Source: Falsiroseomonas sp051860665 (GTDB lineage: Bacteria; Pseudomonadota; Alphaproteobacteria; Acetobacterales; Acetobacteraceae). From it: a stretch of 64,000 nucleotides of DNA. Under the pieces are notes generated by a model, which worked only from the letters and a program-made list of their open reading frames with translations, did not search any database and was not told where the DNA came from. Where the stretch lies: assembly GCF_051860665.1 (NCBI RefSeq), contig NZ_JBHYDM010000007.1:62001-126000 (forward strand), in the 5' to 3' direction. Position 1 is the stretch's first letter; each line of letters opens with the position of its first letter. Shown piece by piece: positions 1-10,010 of the stretch. The position numbers and the translations under genes were made by a program.

Positions 1-104
1 CGGTTGAAGGACAGGCCCTCGAAGCGCGGCCGGCTGCGCGGGCGGAAGCGACGCAGCCGCCCGATGCGCGGCGTCTCCGGGGGCAGGCCCTGCTCCCCGC
101 TCAT
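1..104 (-). CDS. pssA: CDP-diacylglycerol-serine O-phosphatidyltransferase, N-terminus only
   Basis: Only the first 34 codons lie in the window; the gene runs off the left edge. The translation begins MSGEQGLPPETPRIGRLRRF and continues with a basic stretch ending RFEGLSFNR, which resembles the cytoplasmic leader of alphaproteobacterial phosphatidylserine synthases ahead of their first membrane helix. Its ATG (104-102) overlaps the psd stop in an ATGA junction, so the two genes are translationally coupled. The family makes phosphatidylserine from CDP-diacylglycerol and serine at the inner membrane, which psd then decarboxylates. The assignment leans on the psd-pssA gene order as much as on the short sequence. 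Confidence 0.75.
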   Translation of the reverse strand, partial: MSGEQGLPPETPRIGRLRRFRPRSRPRFEGLSFN

Positions 105-808
105 GCCGGCGGTGCCGAGGGGGTGGAGGCCGACATGGGCAGCAGCTCCGCCACCACCGTCTCGCCGCCGATCATCAGCTGGCCGATCTGCGCCAGGGGG
201 CGGCTGCCCTCCGGCAGGTAGACATCGGTGCGGCTGCCGAAGCGGATGATGCCGAAGCGGTCGCCCGCCTGCACCTGGTCGCCTTCCCGCACATGGCAGA
301 GGATGCGGCGCGCGATCAGGCCGGCGATCTGCACCACCGCCACGTCGCGGCCATCCGGCATGCGGATGGCCAGCGCATTGCGCTCATTGTCCACGCTGGC
401 CTTGTCCAGGCTGGCATTCAGGAAGGCGCCGGCGCGATAGGCGATGCGGGTGACCGCGCCATCCACCGGCATGCGGTTCACATGCACGTCCAGCACGGAG
501 AGGAAGATGCAGATCCGGTAGCGCGCGGCGGGGCCGAGGCCCAGCTCCTCCGGCGGCACCGCCATGCCAGCCAGCACCACCCGGCCATCCGCCGGGGCCA
601 GCACCACCTGGCCGCGGGCCGGCGGCACCCGTTCCGGGTCGCGGAAGAAGTAAAGGCAGAACAGCGTGAAGATCACGCCGGGCCAGAACAGCCAGCCGCC
701 GAGCAGCAGGCCGCCGATCACGGCGACGGCAAGGCCGCCATAGATGAAGGGGCGCCCGGCCGGATGCGGCTTGGCGACGACGAGGCGGACGCTGGAGATC
801 AGGCTCAT
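101..808 (-). CDS. psd: Phosphatidylserine decarboxylase proenzyme (short alphaproteobacterial type)
   Basis: 235 aa. It converts phosphatidylserine to phosphatidylethanolamine at the inner membrane. Residues 21-54 form hydrophobic membrane segments (FIYGGLAVAV, GVIFTLFCLYFF) followed by the conserved RDPER. The enzyme is a self-cleaving pyruvoyl protein: the Gly-Ser processing site is visible in RFGSRTD, with G191-S192, and Ser192 would become the pyruvoyl group of the alpha chain. The length fits the short PSD-A class. The start at 808 (MSLISSVRLVVAKPHPAG) fits family N-termini better than the longer open frame upstream. It is the first gene of a psd-pssA operon and diverges from the small gene at 854 across only 45 bp. 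Confidence 0.93.
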   Translation of the reverse strand: MSLISSVRLVVAKPHPAGRPFIYGGLAVAVIGGLLLGGWLFWPGVIFTLFCLYFFRDPERVPPARGQVVLAPADGRVVLAGMAVPPEELGLGPAARYRICIFLSVLDVHVNRMPVDGAVTRIAYRAGAFLNASLDKASVDNERNALAIRMPDGRDVAVVQIAGLIARRILCHVREGDQVQAGDRFGIIRFGSRTDVYLPEGSRPLAQIGQLMIGGETVVAELLPMSASTPSAPPA

Positions 809-853
809 GCGCCCGGTTATGGTATGTTCATCCTTCCCGGACAACATGCATCC

Positions 854-1282
854 ATGGACCACCTTCCGCACGGACCCTTCCTGGTCGCGCTCGACGGCTC
901 GCTTTCGGCCATCAAGGACCATGCCCTGCGCTTCGCCTGGCGCGGCCGCGGCTGCGAGGCCTCACTGGTGGATGGGCAGATCAACCTCGCGGCACAGGCG
1001 GGCTGGGTGCCCTATACGGCGGAACGGCCGGAGGCGCGGTCCGGCGCCTTCGCGGCGCTGGAGGAGATGCCGGGCGAGCTGCCGCAGGGCTGGCGGCTGC
1101 GGCTGATGCCGGATCACAAGGTGCGGCTGGAGGCGGCGGTGGACCTGCATGGCGCCATCACCGCCACCACCCTGGTCAGCGCCATGGTGGGCTTCGCCCT
1201 GGCGCTGGACCCCTATCTGGACCGGCTGGAATCGGCCGGGATGGCAAGCGGCGCCGAAGGCACCGGCAGCGTGAAGACCTGA
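854..1282 (+). CDS. Small conserved hypothetical protein
   Basis: 142 aa, not recognised with confidence. It begins MDHLPHGPFLVALDGSLSAI and has no signal peptide or membrane segment. The mix of short beta-like stretches with a hydrophobic helix around residues 105-125 (TTLVSAMVGFALALDPYLDRL) is reminiscent of YbjN or type III chaperone-like alpha/beta folds, but this is only a shape impression. It diverges from psd with 45 bp between starts. Its last 70 bp overlap the 3' end of the convergent LysM gene. An in-frame ATG upstream (MFILPGQHASMDH...) is an alternative start. Confidence 0.6.
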   Translation: MDHLPHGPFLVALDGSLSAIKDHALRFAWRGRGCEASLVDGQINLAAQAGWVPYTAERPEARSGAFAALEEMPGELPQGWRLRLMPDHKVRLEAAVDLHGAITATTLVSAMVGFALALDPYLDRLESAGMASGAEGTGSVKT

Positions 1283-2838
1283 CCCGGGAAGATCAGGTTC
1301 GGATTGCGGATCTGGTCCCGGTTGGCCTCGAAGATGACGGTGTAGCGGATGCCGCGCCCATAGGCGGCGCGCGCCAGCCGCCACAGGTTGTTCCCCGGCT
1401 GCACCACCACGCGCCCTTCCTGCACGCTGCCTTCCGGCAGCTGGTCGCGCTGGAAGGGCAGCTCGATGCGGGCGGAGACGGCGCCATTGGCGGCCAGCTG
1501 GTCCACCCGCAGCCGGTGGCGGCCGATCGTCACATTCTCCTCCGGCGCCATGGACCAGCGGCCTTCCGCATCGGCCTGGGCATCGCCGGCATGGCGATCG
1601 TTCACATAGACGCGGATGGCGGTGCCCGGCGTCGCGGTTCCGGCGAAGCGGATGGCGCCGGCATCCGTGTAGTCCACCACCTCCAGCCCCAGCGCATGGC
1701 CCGAGGGCGCGGCCGGGCCCTGCAGCACGCGGGCGGGCGCTGAATCGGCTGGCGGCAGCAGCACCACCAGGGGCCTCGCCGGCGGCGCCTCGGGCGCGGC
1801 CGGTGCCGGGGGTTGCGCCTGGATCCGGGCCTGGAGTTGGGCCTGCCGGCGGGTCTCGGCCTCCGCCTGGGCGGTGGCTTCCGCGGCGCGGGCGGCATCG
1901 CGCGCCGCCTGTTCCGCCATCGCCTGGCGACGCGCGGCCTCGGCCTGGGCGAGGGCCTCGGCGCGCGCGGCCTCCTCGGCCCGGCGGGCCGCCTCGCGCG
2001 CGGCGGCTTCGGCCTGGGCGGCGGCGGCCTCGCGCTGCGCGCGCTCCCCCTGGGCCAGCTGCTCGGCCTGGGCCAGGCGCTCGGCCCGCAGCGCCGCCTC
2101 GGCGCGGGAAGCGGCCTCCGTCCGGGCGGCGGCTTCGGCCTGGGCCGCCGTCTCCGCCTGGCGCGCGGCCTCGCGGGCGGTGGCCTCCGCCGCGGCGGCG
2201 GCCTCGCGCTGCGCCGCCTGCTCTGCCCGCGCCGCCGCTTCCGCCGCCGCCAGTCGCGCGGCTTCGGCCTGCGCTTGCGCCTGAGCTTGAGCCTCGGCCG
2301 GATCGGGGCGCGGGGCCTCAGCCACGGCGGTGGGCTCGGGCACCACCACCACCACCATATCGGGGCCGGCGAGCTCCGTGCCGCCGATGCGGGCGAGCAG
2401 GGAGAATTGGTGCGGCCCGGGCCGCAGCGGGTCGTTCGGCAGGATCACCCATTCGCCGCGCGCATCGGCGCGGGCGCGGCCGATCTCCCGCCCATCCTCG
2501 AGGAGGATCACCTCCGCCCCCGGCGCGGCGCGGCCGGCGACGACCACGCCACCGCGCGCGCCGACCCGCACGACATCGAAGCGCGGCGGCTCCGGCGCGG
2601 GAGTGGGCGCGGCCGGCGGTGTGGCGGGAGTGGTGGCCGCGGCGACGGGCGGCGCGACCGGCGCCGGCGCGGCCACGGGCGCCGGCGCGGCGGCCGGGGC
2701 GCTCGGCGCGGCCGCCGGGCGCGTCGCGGCATCCTGCATCGGCTCGTGGCGGACGAACCGGCTGGCAACAAAAGTGGCGAGGCCGGCACCGACCACGACC
2801 ACGATCAGGAGGGCGCGCCCGCTGGTCGTCATGCTCAT
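1213..2838 (-). CDS. LysM-domain envelope protein with long Ala/Glu-rich coiled coil
   Basis: 541 aa. An N-terminal signal anchor (residues 9-24, LLIVVVVGAGLATFVA) is followed by an Ala/Pro-rich linker to about residue 85, and then an Ig-like 'additional module' (RFDVVRVGARGGVVVAGRAAPGAEVILL). Residues about 180-345 are a low-complexity Ala/Glu/Arg/Gln region (repeating AEAAAR-like units) likely to form a long helix. A second Ig-like module follows, then a C-terminal LysM domain (about 472-525, with VVQPGNNLWRLARAAYG and NLIFPGQVFTLP), which binds peptidoglycan. The architecture matches alphaproteobacterial periplasmic LysM proteins of unknown precise role. The tail overlaps the convergent gene ending at 1282. 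ATG codons at 2838 and 2832 are both possible starts. Confidence 0.85.
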   Translation of the reverse strand: MSMTTSGRALLIVVVVGAGLATFVASRFVRHEPMQDAATRPAAAPSAPAAAPAPVAAPAPVAPPVAAATTPATPPAAPTPAPEPPRFDVVRVGARGGVVVAGRAAPGAEVILLEDGREIGRARADARGEWVILPNDPLRPGPHQFSLLARIGGTELAGPDMVVVVVPEPTAVAEAPRPDPAEAQAQAQAQAEAARLAAAEAAARAEQAAQREAAAAAEATAREAARQAETAAQAEAAARTEAASRAEAALRAERLAQAEQLAQGERAQREAAAAQAEAAAREAARRAEEAARAEALAQAEAARRQAMAEQAARDAARAAEATAQAEAETRRQAQLQARIQAQPPAPAAPEAPPARPLVVLLPPADSAPARVLQGPAAPSGHALGLEVVDYTDAGAIRFAGTATPGTAIRVYVNDRHAGDAQADAEGRWSMAPEENVTIGRHRLRVDQLAANGAVSARIELPFQRDQLPEGSVQEGRVVVQPGNNLWRLARAAYGRGIRYTVIFEANRDQIRNPNLIFPGQVFTLPVPSAPLAIPADSSRSR

Positions 2839-2907
2839 GTAACTAGGACGTGATGCCGTGTCGGCACAAGCGCCCTGGTGCCGGAGATCCGGCCTCCCAT
2901 GCGGAAG

Positions 2908-3879
2908 TCAGTTGGCCTGTGCGCCGGAAGCCGCAACCACGCGGCCCCACTTGGCGCGCTCCTCCGCCAGGAAGGTGGCGAAGGCCGCGCCGAGCCGGGC
3001 GCCGGGCACCGCGCCGCCCTGCGCGAAGCGGGCGCGCAGCGCGGCATCGGCCAGGGCCTCGCCGCAGACCGCCTGCAGACGCTGCAGCACCGCCTCCGGC
3101 GTCGCGGCCGGGGCCACCAGGCCGAACCAGGCTTCCGCCTCGAAGCCCGGCAGGCCGGATTCGGCCACCGTCGGCAGGTCCGGCGCCGCCTCCGCCCGCT
3201 GCGCGCCGGCCACCGCCAGGCCGCGCACCTGGCCGCCGCGCAGCTGCGGCAGGGCGGCGGGCATATTGTCGAACATCATCTGGATCTGGCCGCCGACCAG
3301 ATCCGTCATTGCCGGCGCTGCGCCGCGATAGGGCACGTGCACGATCTCGATGCCCGCCATGGACTTGAACAGCTCCCCCGCCAGGTGGTTGGTGCTGCCA
3401 TTGCCGGAGGAGCCGAAGGCGAGCTTCCCCGGCTCCCGCTTCGCCAGCGCCACCAGATCCGCCACCGAGCGCGCGGCGAGGCCATTCGTCACCATCAGCA
3501 CGATCGGCACGCTGGCGACCAGCGCCACCGGGGCGAAGTCGCGCTGCGGGTTGAAGGGGATGCTGCGGAACAGGTGTTCGTTGATGGCGAGCGGGCCGGG
3601 CGCCGTCAGCAGAAGGGTCAGCCCATCCGGCGCGGCCTTGGCCACCGAATCGGCGCCGACATTGCCGCCGGCGCCGGCGCGGTTCTCCACCAGCACGGGC
3701 TGGCCCAGCCGCTCGCGCAGCGCCTCCGCCAGCTGGCGCGCGATGATGTCATTCGACCCGCCGGGCGGGAAGGGCACGATGAGGCGCAGCGGCCGGTCGG
3801 GCCAGGTCTGTCCCAGCGCGGGCGCGGTGAGCCCGCTGGCGAGGGCGGCAGCCAGCAGGCCGCGGCGGTGCAGCATCAT
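2908..3879 (-). CDS. Bug/TctC-family periplasmic solute-binding receptor
   Basis: 323 aa. A Sec-type signal peptide (MMLHRRGLLAAALASGLTAP, cleavage near ALG-QTW) precedes the characteristic Bug start WPDRPLRLIVPFPPGGSNDI and the VENRAGAGGNVGAD and HVPYRGAAPAMTDLVGGQI motifs. Bug proteins bind carboxylates, amides and similar small molecules in the periplasm. Classic members work with TctA/TctB membrane subunits, but none is encoded here, so this is an orphan receptor. It lies 77 bp upstream, on the same strand, of nothing obviously related: the fused ATPase gene ends at 3957, so this gene sits downstream of the dpp-like operon and could be read through from it. Confidence 0.9.
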   Translation of the reverse strand: MMLHRRGLLAAALASGLTAPALGQTWPDRPLRLIVPFPPGGSNDIIARQLAEALRERLGQPVLVENRAGAGGNVGADSVAKAAPDGLTLLLTAPGPLAINEHLFRSIPFNPQRDFAPVALVASVPIVLMVTNGLAARSVADLVALAKREPGKLAFGSSGNGSTNHLAGELFKSMAGIEIVHVPYRGAAPAMTDLVGGQIQMMFDNMPAALPQLRGGQVRGLAVAGAQRAEAAPDLPTVAESGLPGFEAEAWFGLVAPAATPEAVLQRLQAVCGEALADAALRARFAQGGAVPGARLGAAFATFLAEERAKWGRVVAASGAQAN

Positions 3880-3956
3880 CTTGGCGATTCCCCATGCGGG
3901 CGGCTCGTGCGGCCACCTCGTCGCTTCGCCTTATCGCCTGCGGCCCGTGCCGGCAA

Positions 3957-5536
<1,580 letters not shown>

Positions 5537-5540
<4 letters not shown>

Positions 5541-6340
5541 GTCCGCGGGTCCAGCAGGTCGCGCAGCGCATCGCCGAGCAGATTGGTGCCGAGCAGGCAG
5601 AGCGCGATCATCACCCCCGGTGCGATGGAGAGCCAGGTGGCGGATTCGAGAAAGGGTCGCGCGGTGGAGAGCATGTTCCCCCAGCTCGGCGCCGGCGGCG
5701 GCACGCCGAGGCCGAGGAAGGACAGCGCGCTTTCGGACAGGATCACCCAGCCGAACATGGAGGTGGCGAGCACGGTGAGCGGCGAGACGCAATTCGGCAG
5801 CACATGCCGCCAGAGCGTATAGAGCTCTGAATTGCCGAGCGCGCGGGAGGCCTCGATGAATTCGCGCTCCCGCAGCGACAGCACCGAGCCGCGCACGACG
5901 CGCGCCACGGCGGGCGCATAGGCCAGGCCCAACGCCAGCACGATGCCCCATTTGGAGGGGCCGATGACGGTCAGCAGGCCGAGCGCCAGCAGGATGCCGG
6001 GGAAGGCCAGCAGCGCATCGTTCAGCGCCATCAGCGCGCGATCCACCCAGCCGCGGAAGAAGCCGGCGAGCAGGCCGATGGTGACGCCGATGGCCATGGC
6101 GACGAGCACGGTGACGGCGGCGACCGTCAGGCTGGTCTCGGCGCCGACCATGAGGCGGGAGAGAACGTCGCGGCCGAATTCATCCGTGCCGAGCCAGTGC
6201 AGATCGGAGGGCGGGTTCAGCCGGCGGCGCAGATTGACCGTGCGGGGACCATAGGGCGTCCAGAAGGCGGCGGTGACGGCGATGGCGGTGACGAGCGCGA
6301 GCAGCAGGCTGCCGACGACCAGGTTGGCACGAAGTTTCAT
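5537..6340 (-). CDS. ABC importer permease, DppC type
   Basis: 267 aa, inner-membrane permease of the peptide/nickel family. The N-terminal helix (residues 8-24) is followed by the family sequence HWLGTDEFGRDVLSRLMVGAETSL, which is diagnostic for DppC/OppC subunits. The EAA loop region with EFIEASRALG lies before the last helices. The C-terminus LLGDALRDLLDPRT is typical. It pairs with the DppB-like subunit at 6337-7281 and is coupled to both neighbours by 4-bp ATGA overlaps. The ATG at 6340 is fixed by this overlap; a longer upstream frame is a shadow of dppB. Confidence 0.93.
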
Positions 6341-7281
6341 TCGGCGGTCACGCGCGGATCGAAGATGGGATAGGCGAGGTCCACCAGCAGATTCACCACC
6401 ACATAGATGCCCGCGACGAAGAGCATCACGCCCTGCACCACGGGATAGTCGCGCTGGAAGATCGCCTCCACCAGCAGGCGACCCAGGCCGGGCAGGGTGA
6501 AGACCGTCTCGATCACCGCGATGCCACCGAGCAGATTGCCGAGCACGAGGCCGATCAGCGTGAGCGTCGGCGCGAAGGCATTGGGCAGCGCGTGGCGGCG
6601 CATGACCGTGAATTCCGAAAGACCCTTGGCGCGGGCGTGGCTGATGTAATCCAGCCGCAGCACGTCGATGGTGGCGGCTCGCGCCATGCGCGTCATGCCG
6701 CCGAGCTCGATCAGAACCAGGGTGGCCACCGGCAGCACGATATAGGCAAGCGCGGCCCCGAAATCCTCGGTGAAATTGACAAAACCCACGACAGGCAGCC
6801 AGCCCAGCTTCACGCCGAAGACCAGCAGCAGGATCAGCCCCAACCAGAAGGAGGGGATGGAGAGCATCAGCGTGGCGAAGGCGACGACCGCGAGGTCGGT
6901 GGCGCGGTTCTGCTTCCAGGCCGCAAGCATGCCCATGGGCACCGCGATGAACGTGGCGAGGGCCACCGCCAGCAGCACGATGGCGGCGGTGACGCCGAAG
7001 CGGGATAGGATCAGCGGCAGCACCGCCTCCCCATTCGTGATGGAGCGGCCGAGATTGCCGCCGAGTGCCGCGCCCGCCCAATGCAGGAATTGCAGCGGCA
7101 GCGGCGCCTCCAGCCCCATGCTCCGCCGCAGCGCCTGCACCTCCTCGGCCGAGGCGGCATCGCCCAGCATGAGCTGCGCGGGATCGCCCGGGATCAGGCG
7201 CATCAGCAGGAAGACCGCGATCGCGACCAGCAGCAGGGTCGGGATCGCGGCGAGCGACCGCCGCGCGGCATAGCCGATCAC
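6337..7281 (-). CDS. ABC importer permease, DppB type
   Basis: 314 aa, inner membrane. The N-terminus (MIGYAARRSLAAIPTLLLVA, then FLLMRLIPGDPAQLMLG) is typical of DppB/OppB subunits. It has about six transmembrane helices, the EAA-like loop RLDYISHARAKGLSEFTVMRRHALPNA and the C-terminal DPRVTAE. It forms the translocation pore with the DppC-like subunit. Start and stop both lie in ATGA overlaps with the flanking genes. Confidence 0.94.
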   Translation of the reverse strand: MIGYAARRSLAAIPTLLLVAIAVFLLMRLIPGDPAQLMLGDAASAEEVQALRRSMGLEAPLPLQFLHWAGAALGGNLGRSITNGEAVLPLILSRFGVTAAIVLLAVALATFIAVPMGMLAAWKQNRATDLAVVAFATLMLSIPSFWLGLILLLVFGVKLGWLPVVGFVNFTEDFGAALAYIVLPVATLVLIELGGMTRMARAATIDVLRLDYISHARAKGLSEFTVMRRHALPNAFAPTLTLIGLVLGNLLGGIAVIETVFTLPGLGRLLVEAIFQRDYPVVQGVMLFVAGIYVVVNLLVDLAYPIFDPRVTAE

Positions 7282-8819
7282 GGGAGCCGGACGCCCCAGA
7301 AGCGCGGCTGGCCGGTGGCCCAGGACCGGTAGCCGGTCAGGCCGACGCGATGGGCGGCGATATTCGCGTCGTTGTAGAGCACGATCATCGGGACTTCCGC
7401 GAGGAAGCGGCGATGCAGCTCATCGAACAGGGCCTGGCGCCGGGCGGGGTCCGTCACCTCCATGCTCTGCTGCAGCAGCGCCAGTGCCTCCGCATTGTCC
7501 CAGACCTTGCGGGGCTGCGTCGCCTTGGGGCCGGAGACCATCTCGAAGGACAGGGACGGATCGAGACGTGCCGAATAGGTGAAGGCCATCATCTGGTAGT
7601 CGCCGCGGGTGTAGCGATCCAGCTGCGTCGCCCAGTCCAGCACCTCGAACTCGATATTGAGGCCGGCTTCCTGCGCCATGGCCTGGGTCAGCGTCGCCAT
7701 TTCCAGCAGGGAATTGTAGCGCCGCGTGGTCAGCATGCGGATGGTCTGGCCGCGATAGCCCGCGGCGCGCAGCAGCCGCCGCGCCTCATCCAGGTTGCGC
7801 GAGAACCCCTGCTGTTGCACGGCGCCATGCGCGCCGCTGGCGGTTGGGATGACGGAGGGGTTGTAGGTGGATTGCCCGTCCGACAGCGCGCGCACCAGCT
7901 CCGGATAGTCCAGCGTCAGCGCGATGGCGCGGCGGATGCGCACATCCTGTAGCAGCGGATCGCGCGTCTGCATCAGCAGCGCCATCATGCCCATGGTGGT
8001 GGTGGCCGAGATGCGGATATCCGGCCGCGCGCGCAGCTCCTCCAGATCCTGGTTGGCGATATCGGGGTTGATGTCGATGGCGCCAGAGAGCAGCGCGGCC
8101 TTGGCGGCGGAGGCGTCGGGGATCACCAGCCAGCGGACGCGGTCCACATGGGCGGTCTTGTTGCCGGTATAGCCATCCACCTCGCCTGGCCGCGCGCTGT
8201 AGTCGGGAAAGCGGGTCACCTCCACGAACTGGTTGCGGCGCCATTCGCCCATGCGGAAGGGGCCGGTGCCGATGGGCGTGTTCCAGCTGCCATCGGCATT
8301 CAGCGAATCGCGGTGCCAGATGCCGGATCCGCCGCAATCGGCGCGCGCCATATTCGCCAGGAACAGCGCGCTCGGCCGTTCCAGGCGGAAGATGACGGTG
8401 CGCGCATCCGGCGTCTCGATGCCCGTGATCTTCGTGGCACCGCGGCCATCGAACTCCGGCAGGCAGCGCCAGTTGGTCTCGCGCCGCAGATAGCGGTCCC
8501 AGGCGAATTTCACATCGGCCGAGGTCAGCACCGCGCCATTGTGGAAGCGCACGCCGTCGCGAAGGGTGAAGGTATAGCTGAGGCCGTCATCGGCGATGTC
8601 GATGCGCTCCGCCAGCAGCGGGCCGATCGAAGTGTTTTCCCGGTAGGCGACGAGGCCTTCCACCACATGCAGCACCACCGCATCGGTATTGGCGTCGCGA
8701 TTGGTGCCGGGGTCGGTGGAGCGGATGTCCGAATTCAGCCGCGCGCGCAGCAGCGTTTCCTGCGCGGCCACGGGCGTCGCCGCCAGAAGCGCGGCGAGGC
8801 CGAGTGCCAAGAACTTCAT
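7278..8819 (-). CDS. Periplasmic substrate-binding protein, peptide/nickel family (SBP_bac_5)
   Basis: 513 aa with a clear signal peptide (MKFLALGLAALLAATPVAAQ-ET). The sequence GLVAYRENTSIGPLLAERIDIADDGLSYTF and the block VRFHNGAVLTSADVKFAWDRY are hallmarks of the family-5 binding proteins. It captures the ligand for the permease/ATPase genes that follow. The ligand cannot be read from sequence; co-transcription with a C45 acyltransferase/peptidase suggests a peptide or N-acyl compound. ATGA overlaps on both ends place it second in the operon. Confidence 0.92.
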   Translation of the reverse strand: MKFLALGLAALLAATPVAAQETLLRARLNSDIRSTDPGTNRDANTDAVVLHVVEGLVAYRENTSIGPLLAERIDIADDGLSYTFTLRDGVRFHNGAVLTSADVKFAWDRYLRRETNWRCLPEFDGRGATKITGIETPDARTVIFRLERPSALFLANMARADCGGSGIWHRDSLNADGSWNTPIGTGPFRMGEWRRNQFVEVTRFPDYSARPGEVDGYTGNKTAHVDRVRWLVIPDASAAKAALLSGAIDINPDIANQDLEELRARPDIRISATTTMGMMALLMQTRDPLLQDVRIRRAIALTLDYPELVRALSDGQSTYNPSVIPTASGAHGAVQQQGFSRNLDEARRLLRAAGYRGQTIRMLTTRRYNSLLEMATLTQAMAQEAGLNIEFEVLDWATQLDRYTRGDYQMMAFTYSARLDPSLSFEMVSGPKATQPRKVWDNAEALALLQQSMEVTDPARRQALFDELHRRFLAEVPMIVLYNDANIAAHRVGLTGYRSWATGQPRFWGVRLP

Positions 8820-9943
8820 GCGGCGCTCCTCAGGGGCTGGGGTTCCAGGCGATAGGTGGTGAAGCGGCGATCGAGCGCCGGCAGCATCGCCACCTCCATC
8901 ACCCCCTCCGCCGGCACCATCACGACCTGGGCGACGGTGGCGGAGAGGTTGTTGGACAGATTCGGGCGCGGCGGGCGGCAGACGGACCAGGGGCTCTGGT
9001 AGTCGTCGAAGAGCGCGGCCTTCACGTCCTCCACCGTGATGCGGCCGCGCAGGGGGGCCAGCAGGTCGCGCACGCGGAGATCCCGGTAGAGGCTGTCCGG
9101 CGTCGCCAGGATGCCGGTGTCGCGGAGCTTCGACAGCGCCACCGGCGAGACCCAGTGATTGGCGTGCACCAACAGCCCGTTGTCCGGATGCACCTGAAAA
9201 CTCTCATCCGGGGCGCATTCGAAATCGATCGCGATGCCGCCGGCATGGCTGACGATCATGTTGTTCGAGGCCGATTTCGCCGTGGTGTAGACGGCATGCA
9301 TGGCCACCGCGAGCTGGCCCGCCATCAGCGCCTTGCGGCGGATCAGCGCCAGCGGCACGCCGGCGCTGCGATAGTCACGGTCGCTTTCCAGGTAGTTGGC
9401 CGTCACCACGATGCCGGCGGCATTCATGCCGGAGCGCGCCAGGCCGCCGGCCTCGGTGAAGGTCAGCACATCCGGCCCGTCCTCGCGGCGGATCTTCAGC
9501 ACCACCGCGGTCTCGGCGCATTCCAGCTTCCAGTCCCAGTTCTGGGCATGGATCAGCTTGCCATCCGCGGTGATGCCCGGCAGCGCCACCACGCCGGTGC
9601 AGCCATCGGGGTCCGGATCCTTTCTCCGCTTGGCCAGCTTCAGGATTTCGGTGCGGGCGTTCAGCAGCAGGATATCCGCGGGGTGCAGGCCGGCCCCCTC
9701 GGCGATGCCGCGCATCTCCTCCGCCATATCGGCGTCGAAGCGGGCGATCTGCGGCTCGAAGGACAGGGCGATCTCGCGGATGCCGGCGGTATCCAGGCCG
9801 GTGGCGCCGAGCTGCTCGGAATAATGCGCGATGCCGAGGCGGATCCGGGCGGAAGCCTGCGCCCCGTATTGCCGGCCACGTTCGCGCGGCGGGCCGGAAA
9901 CCTCGATCAGCGGGGCGGGTGTGGCCAAGCCCGGGCACTCCAT
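8816..9943 (-). CDS. Peptidase C45 / acyl-CoA:6-aminopenicillanate acyltransferase-like Ntn hydrolase
   Basis: 375 aa. The N-terminal block PLIEVSGPPRERGRQYGAQA and the internal DPDGCTGVVAL match the C45 family. These proteins self-process so that the Cys (C115 here) becomes the N-terminal nucleophile for hydrolysing or exchanging amide bonds. A further block, HAQNWDW, belongs to the same fold. No signal peptide is seen, so it probably acts in the cytoplasm on the imported ligand. It is the first gene of the ABC importer operon (ATGA overlap with the binding protein). The chosen ATG at 9943 lacks a clear Shine-Dalgarno; a TTG at 9994 is the alternative. The exact substrate is unknown. Confidence 0.85.
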   Translation of the reverse strand: MECPGLATPAPLIEVSGPPRERGRQYGAQASARIRLGIAHYSEQLGATGLDTAGIREIALSFEPQIARFDADMAEEMRGIAEGAGLHPADILLLNARTEILKLAKRRKDPDPDGCTGVVALPGITADGKLIHAQNWDWKLECAETAVVLKIRREDGPDVLTFTEAGGLARSGMNAAGIVVTANYLESDRDYRSAGVPLALIRRKALMAGQLAVAMHAVYTTAKSASNNMIVSHAGGIAIDFECAPDESFQVHPDNGLLVHANHWVSPVALSKLRDTGILATPDSLYRDLRVRDLLAPLRGRITVEDVKAALFDDYQSPWSVCRPPRPNLSNNLSATVAQVVMVPAEGVMEVAMLPALDRRFTTYRLEPQPLRSAA

Positions 9944-9965
9944 TTGGTTTTTGGTTGCGGAAAAT

Positions 9966-9994
9966 ACGGTAGGGCGGCAGATTACGCCCCGCAA
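9966..9994 (-). promoter_or_regulatory. Possible sigma-70 promoter for the C45/dpp operon
   Basis: On the minus strand TTGCGG (9994-9989) is separated by 17 bp from TACCGT (9971-9966), giving a transcription start about 16 bp ahead of the ATG at 9943. The match is moderate. The stretch is also the divergent control region for the FCD regulator, which probably binds here. Confidence 0.35.
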
Positions 9995-10010
9995 GCGAAA
10001 AGAGCGCCCC

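Noticed and set aside
1803..2853. Long plus-strand open frames including a run of six histidines near 2340-2360
   Set aside because: They are antisense to the GC-rich LysM gene, have Arg/Pro/Gly-biased composition and no domain; the His run is a shadow of a Val/Met-coding GTG repeat.
3880..3956. GGCACGGGCC (minus strand) before the first Bug gene as a sigma-54 site
   Set aside because: It lacks the TTGC -12 element at the required spacing.
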